Source: Aegilops tauschii subsp. strangulata (taxonomy: Eukaryota > Streptophyta > Magnoliopsida > Poales > Poaceae). From it: 64,000 bases of DNA. The position numbers and the translations under genes were made by a program. How positions within the stretch are numbered: position 1 is the stretch's first letter; each line of letters opens with the position of its first letter. The stretch is from positions 140,069,207-140,133,206 of the forward strand of contig NC_053037.3 of NCBI RefSeq assembly GCF_002575655.3, written 5' to 3'. Under the pieces are notes generated by a model that had not been told where the DNA came from, did not search any database, and was given only the letters and a program-made list of their open reading frames with translations. Positions 11,701 through 20,745 of the stretch are shown here, piece after piece.

Positions 11701-11988
11701 TGAGGGAGTCCTGGATTAGGGGGTCCTCGGGCGTCCGGGCTATGTGATATGGGCTGGACTGATGGGCCGTGAAGATACTAGGCAGAAGACCTCCCCCCCC
11801 CTGTCCGGATAGGACTCTCCTATGCGTGGATGACAAGATTGGTGTTCGGATATGTAATTTCCTTCCTCTGTTTACCGACTCTGTACAACCCTAGGCCCAT
11901 CCGTATGTATATAAACAGAGGGTTTAGTCCGTAAAGGCTATCAGAATTTACATAGGCTACCCGAGATCGGCCGGTTTTGACACCGACA
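11701..11988 (+). repeat. 3' LTR of element A, internally deleted
   Basis: It starts TGAGGGAGTCC and ends GACACCGACA, but is only 288 bp against 477 bp for the 5' copy. The sequence jumps from CATAGGCTA to CCCGAGATCGG near 11959, losing about 189 bp with a short TA match at both breakpoints. The TATA box is kept. Confidence 0.9.
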
Positions 11989-12003
11989 CCCCCCCCCCCC
12001 CCC
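11989..12003. repeat. Run of 15 C at the right edge of element A
   Basis: Fifteen consecutive C follow the LTR end. This hides any target duplication. It could be a sequencing or assembly weak point. Confidence 0.9.
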
Positions 12004-13740
12004 GTCCCGCTTCCAGCTGCGTACGCTTCAGTCGACCTAACTAGCTTGTTTCAGCTTGGGAAGGTCCTAGAAATATTTTCCAAACCGGTATTTTTTTGTT
12101 CTTTTGTCTTATTTTTCATTTCATTTTTCTTTCTTTTCACCTTTTTCCTTTTTTCTATTTTGTAAAACTTTTTTCAAATTTGTGAACATTTTTCTATTTT
12201 TTTCTCGAAATCATAAACATTTTTTTAATTAGTATTTTTCTAAAATCATAAACATTTAATAAAATTGTGATTTGTTTTTGAAAACTTTATGGTATTATGG
12301 AAATTCTGAATATTATTCATAAATTAATGAACATTTTCTTGAATCGACAAACTTTTTTGAGTCAATGATTTTTTTCTGTAAATTTGGAACAATTTACAGT
12401 AGTTCGCGAACAGGGTTTGACTTTTGCGAAACATGTTAGAAAAATCATGTGTATTTTCTGTATTTTTGAACATTTTAATAATTTAAAAACATATTTTGGA
12501 TAAGTTAATATTTTTTATGAAACCATAAAAATTTCTTAATACACATTTTTTTTGTAAATTCATGAACATTTTTGAATTCACTATTTTTGTTTGACACTCA
12601 TTAACTTTTTTAAATATGTGAACATTATTTTAATACATGAGCATTTTTCCTGATCACTTTTAATTTTTTTAAGAATAATGGTATTTTAGAATCTGTTCGT
12701 AATCCCAAATTATTTTAACAAAGAATAAAAAATATTAAACAGTAAATAAAAATAAGAAACAAAAAACACAGTGGGCGTCCAACCCCGCACATAGGCTGGC
12801 CCAAAGTGGCGCGCCGATGGAAGGGAGAGGGTGCGCGTTGGCTCGGTCGACCGCACGCACTGCGCTAAATAGGGGGAGCTCCTATACGGCGCTTTTAGCG
12901 CCGCTCCGCTGCTGGCGCCCACGCGCGACGCCTAGCGGGCCGGCCCAGCAACCTGCAGAAAAAACAGACGCGAAGAGAAAATTCACCCAATGGCTTACCT
13001 GGGATTCGGACTCAGGTCCAACAGCTGAAGACTTGACGCAACAGCCAATGGACCAATAATACTTTGCTGATTACAATCCGAAAACAGTTCTATTTAACAA
13101 TTGTTTTAGTACAACACTGACTACATATAAATCATTTGAAAAAATAAAAACGTGAAATTGGGAAATATCATAGAGTTGCTATAAAAAATGTTCGCCTGTC
13201 TGACAAAATAGTTCAAAATTTGAAAAAGTTCATGAAATTCGAAAAAAAAGTTTACCAAATTCTGGAAAAGTTTCATGAACTTTAAAACAAGTTCATCGAT
13301 TTTATAGAAAAGTTCACAAATTTGGAAAAAAAGTTCATCGAATTTAGAAAAGTTCATCAAATTTGAAAAACTGTTCACCGATTTGAAAACCTTCATCGAT
13401 TTTGAACAAAGTTCATCAATTTGAAAAAGGGTTCATCAATTTTGAAAAAAAGTTCATTGATTCTCAGAAAAAGTTCTTCAAATTTGGAAAAAACTTCATC
13501 GATTCTCAAAAAAAGTTCTTTGAATTTGAAAAAACTTCATCAACTTTAAAAAATTTGAAAAAGTTTCATCAATTTTTTAAAAAAAATCATAAACCAACAA
13601 AAAGTTCATCTGATTTTGGATGAAAAGTTGACAAACTTTAAAAAAAGTTCACCACTTTTCATAAAAATTCCTTAATTTGGAAAAGGTTCATGGATTTTGG
13701 AATAAGGTCAACGTTCTTCACTGCGCGTACCAAGTGTAAT
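12004..13740. mobile_element. Foldback/Mutator-like non-autonomous DNA element (tentative)
   Basis: A left AT-rich arm (about 12080-12720), with many GAACATTT/AAACATTT units, and a right arm (about 13196-13735), with many AAAAGTTCAT units, have opposite orientation. They flank a GC-rich core (about 12775-13060). Such layouts occur in grass foldback and Mutator-like elements. I cannot define exact terminal inverted repeats or a target duplication, so the boundaries are approximate. The core's reading frames (12817-13059) look non-coding. Confidence 0.45.
13196..13735. repeat. Degenerate minisatellite, AAAAGTTCATCGATTTTG-type units
   Basis: About two dozen units of roughly 18-24 bp share AAAGTTCATC followed by GATTTTGAA or AAATTTGAA. 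They give Phe/Lys/Ser-rich frames on both strands that are repeat artefacts. Confidence 0.85.
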
Positions 13741-13816
13741 CTATTTGGTTACCTAAAAAAAGTGTAGTCTATTTGGCGCTGAGGATTCGGGTGCAATCAA
13801 TCCCAGCCTGCTCCCT

Positions 13817-13840
13817 TTTTCTTTTTCTTTTTCTTTTTCT
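13817..13840. repeat. (CTTTTT)n microsatellite
   Basis: Four to five tandem CTTTTT hexamers in a pyrimidine-rich stretch (about 13812-13850). Confidence 0.8.
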
Positions 13841-13850
13841 CTATTTCTTT

Positions 13851-15290
13851 TAAGTGTGCGCTATTTGGTCGGTTTGTTACTGTGGACGCTCTAGGCTACA
13901 GCTCCTTCAGTCTCGTTGTAAGTGAGACATAGCTCCCGTGCGAGGCAACCGTTTGTCTCGCTATATGCTAGATATAGACACGCCCGGTGGAGAGGCCGAA
14001 GTCCGTGTCCGATTTTCGACAAATTCAAATATATAAATTCTCGATTTGGATTCGCTCATTCCATCTTTTTGGATTGAAGGGGAGAGGCAAAAGCAAAATG
14101 CGAACTAAAACTTGAAAATCTAGCTCTCACTTCGCACAATAGACTTGTCACCTCATTTGACTGTCACAAAAGGTTGTGTGTTGTGCGTGAGAGCGTTCTC
14201 ACACGATAGGACTTCATTTCTTGAATTTACTCTGGGTTCGCACACGCAAATCATGTGCGTTGACTCTTAGGTGTTAATTACTCCGACGAACTGATCCGAG
14301 GACTCAAGCCTAGCACTACTGCTATTCCGTTTCATTTTGTTCCAGGTACACTATGTCACTATGTACCTTCTGAAGAATGGAGCAGGTTGTATCACTAGTG
14401 TTCAGAAACACCACGCAGCTGAACGATTATTCAGTGAGGAGAAACACCCACGACAGTTCTCATTGCGTTTTGATGGGGATAGTTCTCCTCATTGCATAAG
14501 AAGTATTTCCTCATGCTACGTGCACGAAAGCCGCAAAACGGAACCTGCACGCACCACGCAGTGGTACAGGCTTGGTACGGACGTTGGCAGCACTCCAACA
14601 GTTCAGAGGACTCAGGAACAAGACTACTAACGACGAGATTACCGCGGATGTTGTTCTCCAGAGGAAAAGGACCCAAGAAATTTCGAGTCCCGTCCACACG
14701 ACCACATGCTCTGGTGCAGCTCAGCAGGTGTGCAGGGGTTTCGAGCGTAGTAGGGCTGGAGCTTGTCACGCATGTAACATGGCATGCCCCCATAGTTGCA
14801 CGAGCAAGTGTACACTGTTGCTCTCGTAGTTAGCTTGATCCCATGGACCATACATGTGTGTGTACTGCTACTGTACACGGATATATGGTCAGATGCGGCA
14901 TTATTAACGGCGCACATGGCATGCATGCCATCCCTCAAGAAGATTCACCGGCTGCGATCGATCGGCGCCGCGACATTCGAGAGGCAGGGGAGGCCCGGCG
15001 CATGTGTGCTTGCACCGGCTAATCATCCTGTCCTTGAAATTTTTGTCCACGTTAAGAACATTTCTAACAGATCTTTATATCGTGAACCTGAGTTTACAGT
15101 TCGCGGCATATGCCTCGGATACGGAATGAAAACAGCCGCGGCAGAACTGAAACTTAAAATGAACCCGTGCGTATTGGCGACAGAGCCGCCTCCACACACG
15201 CACGCTCACAAATCCGAGATGTTTAAGCCTCATTCCGTTTCGAGAAAACTAAAACCTAGGAATTAGGAGTAGTATGAGAATTTGATAGGA
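13851..15290. other. Unassigned low-repeat stretch
   Basis: No LTR, TIR or protein domain is recognised here. The longest frame is 14796-15266 (+, 156 codons), with a hydrophobic N-terminal stretch but no familiar motif; overlapping frames on the other strand are of similar length, so coding is doubtful. This is the best candidate in the window for old host sequence or an unknown transposon. Confidence 0.4.
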
Positions 15291-15646
15291 TGACACTTAT
15301 CATGCTAAGGATTTGTCTTGTCTTGTTCCTACGCAAAAAATGAACTTTAAGTGGACATGTACTTTTCTCCAAATACAAAGAAAATGAATAGTATTTCTAT
15401 GAAATTCCTGTCCGCGTTTCCGAGCTGGGACATGTCCAGATTCCAATATAGTATCATCATAGAAAGGGAGGCCTCTCTTTGTATTGGGGATTAAGAATCC
15501 CAAAATCTCTTAGCAAAGTCACAGTCCCATAAAAGATGGAGCAGGGTTAATTCAATATTAATAGCACAAAGACAACAACAATAATCTTGCATAAAAAACC
15601 TATTCTTTTTTAGAAGTGCTCTTGTGTTAGTTCTGTCATGTAGTGC
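15291..15646 (-). pseudogene. LINE ORF2, C-terminal end (zf-RVT region), piece 3 of 3
   Basis: Read on the minus strand, the sequence from 15646 encodes a Cys-rich segment (FFMQDYCCCLCAINIE...HLLWDC) typical of the zinc-binding domain that follows reverse transcriptase in plant LINEs. It continues into the FWDS...FYDDTILES segment down to about 15300. In-frame stops are present. It joins the piece at 24687 once element B and one AGTGC copy are removed. No poly(A) tail is seen, so the left end is approximate. Confidence 0.75.
15642..15646. repeat. Target site duplication AGTGC (left) of element B
   Basis: AGTGC at 15642-15646 is repeated at 24687-24691, immediately outside both LTRs. Confidence 0.95.
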
Positions 15647-16131
15647 TGAGGGAGTACTGGACTAACGGGTCCTTGGGCGTCCGGCCTATTATCAATGAGC
15701 CGGACTGGTGGGCTATGAAGACATGAAGGCCGAAGACTGTACCCGTGTTCGGATTGGACTCTCCTTGGCGTGGAAGGCAAGCTTGGCGATCAACTATGAA
15801 GATTCCTTCCTATGTAACCGACCCAATGTAACCCTAGATCCCCCCGGTGTCTATATAAATATAAACCGGAGGGGTTAGTCCGGAAAGGATATACTCATTA
15901 CCATAGTCATATAGGTTAGGCTTCTAGGGTTTAGCCATTACGATCTCGTGGTAGATCAACTCTTGTAATACTCATATTCATCAAGATCAATCAAGCAGGA
16001 AGTAGGGTATTACCTCCATGGAGAGGGCCCGAACCTGGGTAAATATCGTGTCCCCTGTCTCGTGTAACCATCGACCTTAGACGCACAGTTCGGGACCCCC
16101 TACCCGAGATCCGCCGGTTTTGACACCGACA
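15647..16131 (+). repeat. 5' LTR of element B
   Basis: TGAGGGAGT...GACACCGACA, 485 bp. It exceeds the 3' copy by six bases because TATATAAA at 15852 is followed by an extra ATATAA. The polyadenylation region is not evident. Confidence 0.93.
15852..15865 (+). promoter_or_regulatory. TATA box of element B, 5' LTR, extended by 6 bp
   Basis: TATATAAATATAAA replaces the plain TATATAAA found in the 3' LTR (24413-24420) and in element A (325-332). Confidence 0.6.
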
Positions 16132-16132
16132 T

Positions 16133-16154
16133 TGGTGCTTTCATTGAGAGTTCC
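16133..16154 (+). other. Primer binding site of element B
   Basis: TGGTGCTTTCATTGAGAG and the following bases match the site in element A after the LTR end. The tRNA was not identified. Confidence 0.65.
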
Positions 16155-16178
16155 ACTGTGTCGTCGACGAAAGGTTCG

Positions 16179-17381
16179 ATGGCCCCTTCAATCGTCGCTA
16201 GTGACGCTGTCCATGGAGAAACCTTCCTCCCCGGACAGATTTTCGTATTCGGCGGCTTCGTACTGCGGGCCAACTCGCTTGGCCATCTGGAACAGATCGA
16301 TAGCTACGCCCCTGGCCACCAGGTCAGATTTGGAAGCTTGAACTACGTTGCGGACATCCGTGGAGACTTGATCTTCAATGGATTTGAGACCGCGGCGATC
16401 GCTCCCCCTCGCTCCGATGAACATAACTTAAATCTATCATGAGACCAGATTCAGGAGATGGTTCCTGTAACTGCTACGGCCTTAGATCCGGAGCAGATCG
16501 CGCCATCCGAAGCCACAGAGTCCGCGGCGTTGGAGCCGTACACAGACTCAACACCTGGGAATATCTGCGTCAACGGAACTCCGGACTCGTTTCCGGCTAT
16601 GAGTTCCGAACCGCGTACGCCGGCGGACACCGAGCTGGATCGGTCATCAATCTTCGAGTTCAGCGCTGCAGACGTCTTCCAACACTCGCCCTTGGGTAAT
16701 GTGCTAAATTCATTAAAAAACTTGTCATTGGCGGGGGACTCACAGCCGAACTATGTCCGGTTCGAATTAGAGGCTGATGATGGAGAATTTCGCTTCCCAC
16801 CCGCCACCCACTTCATAGCCACAGTCGAGGACTTAACCGACGTGCTTGATTATGGCTCCGAAGACATCGACGATATGTACGACGATGCCGACAAGGAGCA
16901 AGGCCAAGACCCGCCATTCACTGGACGTTGGACGGCCACCTCTTCGTACGATGTGTACATGGTTGACACACCTAAAAAAGCTAGCGACGATGACAAAGAA
17001 GATCCAGCTATGAATAAACCTCCCAAGACACAGTCCAAGCGCCGGCGCCCTAAACGCCGTTCTAAGTCACGTCGCTCAAAAGACAACAACAGTGGCACCG
17101 GAGAAAACAGTACTCCGGACGATGCCGAAAACAATGAAGACCCTGTTGGAGCAACATCCGAACAGGAGGAAAAAGACAACGGGCAAGTTAACCCTGATAA
17201 ACAGACCATGCCCAACGACCCGGATGACGATAGTTACCGTCCACTCTCCGAGGATGAGGAGAGCCTCGGCAACGAGGATTTCATCGTTCCCGAGGCACCC
17301 CTCGAGCAGGAGCGCTTCAAGCGCCAGCTAATAGCTACTGCAAGAAGCCTGAAGAAAAAAGCAGCAACAGCTTCAAGCTGA
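16179..17381 (+). pseudogene. gag N-terminal region, element B
   Basis: It starts at the ATG at 16179 (MAPSIVASDAV). The frame runs to a TGA at 16440-16442 and continues in the same frame from 16443 to the stop at 17379-17381, so one nonsense change splits it. The second half is acidic, with a basic Lys/Arg cluster (about 17030-17075) and a conserved C-terminal end (EERFKRQL-type). Homologous to 641-1841 of A. A start upstream at a GTG (16158) is unlikely. Confidence 0.8.
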
Positions 17382-19506
17382 TCAAGACCTACTCATTGAC
17401 AGATGGACTGATGTCCTGAAAGCCGAAGAATAAGGCCTCAAGCGTCCAGCCAAGAGTTACCCGAAGCGTTGACTACTACCTCAGTTCGATGAGGAGGCAC
17501 CGGAGCCCATACCTCCTTCGCGCAATGCGGAACGACCACCACAAGGTCGGGATAGTGTGCGAACCGACCACCCCGCGGTCGGGATAAAACGGCAACTCAG
17601 GCCGAACAGCAGCCCGCCCCACCGCCTCGTAAAAACAGAGACAAAACAGCTCGGGACTATACATACGACCTTCGGCGGGACCTGGACAGCAGAGCAGGAC
17701 ACACCAGATCAATCTACGGATCGCGAGGACGCTTTTCGACTCGCAATGATGGCCACCTATTCGGACGTGACAAACCTAGTCACGCCCAGGCCGATAACCG
17801 CAGGCGAACTTCATCGGAGGTGCGCCGCGACGCGGCCCGATATAGAGGCGCCGCACACCCTCTTTGCTTCACAGATGAAGTAATGGATCATGAATTCCCC
17901 GAGGGGTTCAAGCCCGTCAATATTGAATCATACGACGGAACAACCGATCCCGCAGTATGGATCGAGGATTTTATTCTCTACATCCATATGGCCCGCGGAG
18001 ACGATCTCCAAGCCATCAAATACCTCCCACTTAAACTAAAAGGGCCAGCTAGACACTGGCTAAACAGCCTGCCTGAAAATTCCATCGGCAACTTGGAGGA
18101 CTCGGAAGAAGTTTTTCTTGAGAACTTCCAAGGTACTTATGTCCGGCCACCAGACGCTGATGACTTAAGCCATATAGTTCAACAACCTGGAGAATCAGCC
18201 AGAAAATTCTGGACTAGGTTCCTAACCAAAAAGAACCAGATCGTTGACTGTCCGGATGCCGAAGCCCTAGCGGCCTTCAAACACATCATCCGTGATGAAT
18301 GGCTCGCCCGCCACCTCGGCCAAGAAAAGCCGAAATCCATGGCAGCCCTCACGGCACTCATGACCCGCTTTTGCGCGGGTGAGGACAGCTGGCTGGCTCG
18401 TAGCAAAAACACAGCCAGCAAGGCAGGCCCCTCCAAGGCCAAAAACAGCACCGGCAAGCTCCGGCGCAATAGACACAAACGCCGAAGCAATGGCGATAAC
18501 ACCGATGACACTATAGTTAACCCCGGATTCAGCGGCTCCAAGACCGGTCAACGGAAGAAGCCCTACAAAAGGAACAAAGAGGGACCATCTAGCTTGGACC
18601 GCATACTCGACCGTCCGTGCCAAATACATGGCACCCCAGACAAACAAGCCAATCATACCAACAGAGATTGTTGGGTTTTTAAACAGTCTGGCAAGTTAAA
18701 TGCCGAGAACAAGGAAAAGGGATCACAAAGTGAGGACGATGACGAAGAGCCCCGTCAGCCGAACACTGGGGGGCAGAAGAAATTTCCCCCTCAAGTCAAA
18801 ACGGTGAACATGATATACGCTACACACATCCCCAAAAGGGAGCGCAAGCGCACACTCAGGGACGTCTACGCGGTAGAGCCAGTCGCCCCAAAATTCAATC
18901 CGTGGTCGTCATTCCCGATCACCTTCGATTGTCGAGATCATCCAACTAGTATCCGCCATGGTGGTTCGGCCGCACTGGTCCCAATCATCGACGGATTTCA
19001 CCTAACACGAGTCCTAATGGACAGTGGTAGCAGCCTCAACCTGCTCTATCAGGATACAGTGCGCAAAATGGGCATTAATCCCTCACGAACCAAACCCACA
19101 AAGACTACCTTTAAAGGAGTCATACCAGGCGTAGAGGCCCGTTGTACGGGCTCAATCACGCTGGAAGTGGTCTTCGGTTCCCCGGACAACTTCCGAAGCG
19201 AAGAGCTAATCTTCGATCGTCCCCTTCCGCAGCGGCTACCACACACTGCCCGGACGAACCGCGTTTGCAAGATTCAACGCGGTACCACATTATGCTTATC
19301 TCAAGCTCAAGATGCCCGGTCCACGCGGCGTCATAGCAGTCAATGGAAACACCGAACGCTCCCTCCGTACAAAGGAGCACACAGCCGCCCTAGCAGCAGA
19401 GGTACAGAGCGGCCTTCTCAAGCAGAACTATAATCCGGCTGGCGAGCCCCTGGACATCACCAAGAGGGCCCGGACCAAACTGCAACAGGACAGCTCGGCT
19501 CGTTAA
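17382..19506 (+). pseudogene. gag capsid, zinc-knuckle-like segment and protease, element B
   Basis: A 537-codon open frame (17820-19433) covers capsid (DPAVWIEDFILYIH, ARHWLNSLPENSI), a basic linker, a Cys/His segment (CQIHGTP...HTNRDCWVF) and the protease with Asp-Ser-Gly-Ser at 19020-19031. Upstream (17382-17820) the matching part of A is open, but here it is interrupted by stops. A one-base loss near 19217, just after EELIFD, throws the frame off. The original reading continues as 19312-19506 to the stop. No polymerase follows. Confidence 0.85.
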
Positions 19507-20745
19507 GAGCTCGATTAGCAATTCGGCCTCCGTCCCAGTCCCGATGAGGTAGCGGCATTCGCACCACGCGTACATCACTACGCACTCAAAATCCCATGGA
19601 CATCAATGGAGGCACAGCTAGCTTGTAGTCCACAGTTCGGCCACACCGATCCCGGACTCACTTGTATCATTACTATTTCCCTTTTTCCTTTTTTTTAGGT
19701 CTCTTTTATACATGCCTCCTTCGATGGCCTGATTACTGGTCCTGTCAAAGGACAAGTACGCCAGATTGGCACAGAGCACAGGCATACAGGGGAAGCTCTA
19801 GAGGACAATCCAACGATTACTCTACCTGTTTTCAGTACCCAAATGCAGCTCTCCTTTGATTATGGCATGTTAAATAGCCGGTTGCTTACTGCACTATCTG
19901 TATAAATGCGCTTTGACGCATTAACCCAACTATAATGGAAACAGTTCACGGCCCAAGTCCAAGGGCCCCAGATACTACCTATGCTCTCTTTCTGTTTTTC
20001 TTTGCCAGTAATTACTTATATTCTCGCACTCGTACACTTTGGTACGTTTCATATTTGCCAGGGGCTCCCCATCGCCCCATAATGCGGCAACAAAGTTCGA
20101 ACATTTCTTACCGATAAGTTCAGCACCCCGAATCTAGCGTTATATGCATTGACTCCGAATCATGTCTTTCGTCAATAGTTGGGTTGCCCGGCTCCTGTGC
20201 TTGCTACCCTACGTTCCGCTACATCGGCTAGGGTAGTAAAGGGAGAACTACTGTGATTGTGCCCTGGTCTAAACCGGATGAGCACCTCAGTAGAGAAAGC
20301 TGAAAACTGACTGTCATGATGCGGCGAGAGCCGGTCAGCTGTTCGGAGGTCACAAATCGCTGGAGATTTTTCCGCATTCCGCGAAGGATCGGTATTTCCC
20401 GATCAGACGCTGACAGCACTCTAGTTCGTACACCAGGGGCTGCACCCATGTTTTATTATAAAACTCCCATGGCTAAGTGAGGGCGTTCAAGTCGCATAGT
20501 CCGATTGCCTGGTTCGTTGCGCTAAACAACTCCTTCAAGGACCATATAATTGGATCAAGATTTTTTTAGATTCCATCCCGAACACCTCCGTACTACCTAC
20601 GCGAGGGCAGAAGCCGACGACTGGCCAACCCTCAGATTCCATACAACACAGTCGCACAGGAGGAAACAATTAAAACATAACAAACATTATATTACAAACC
20701 GGCTTTGTTTTCATCATACAAGGCAAAGACAAAACACGAATGTAT
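19507..20745 (+). other. Non-coding spacer of element B
   Basis: No credible frame is present. Segments match 6722-7964 of A, and in reverse match element C (about 34330-34370). Several CAGGGGCT motifs resemble the polypurine tract (for example 20058 and 20431). Confidence 0.65.

Larger units (their letters stand above)
117..11988 (+). mobile_element. Gypsy LTR retrotransposon A (Tat-like, Fatima/Jeli type), non-autonomous
   Basis: Two copies of one LTR bound an 11.1-kb interior that reads PBS, gag, protease, non-coding spacer, a gene on the opposite strand, and a polypurine tract. I find no reverse transcriptase, RNase H or integrase between the protease (ends 6721) and the antisense gene (begins about 7965), so the copy could not move by itself. 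An antisense gene in front of the 3' LTR is known for the Tat lineage of Gypsy elements. The interior is about 60-80% alike by eye to element B at 15647. A 2.7-kb insertion sits in gag at 1873-4610. No target duplication is visible: CGCTC precedes the LTR and a run of C follows it. The family name is from memory. Confidence 0.85.

Noticed and set aside
12995..13055. A tRNA gene on the minus strand
   Set aside because: Only a B-box-like phrase is present; I could not fold acceptor, D and anticodon arms.
13121..13623. Phe/Leu/Lys-rich frames on both strands
   Set aside because: Products of the AAAGTTCATC minisatellite.
14796..15266. 156-codon frame as a host gene
   Set aside because: No recognised domain, overlapping frames of similar length, no visible splice pattern; kept only as unassigned.
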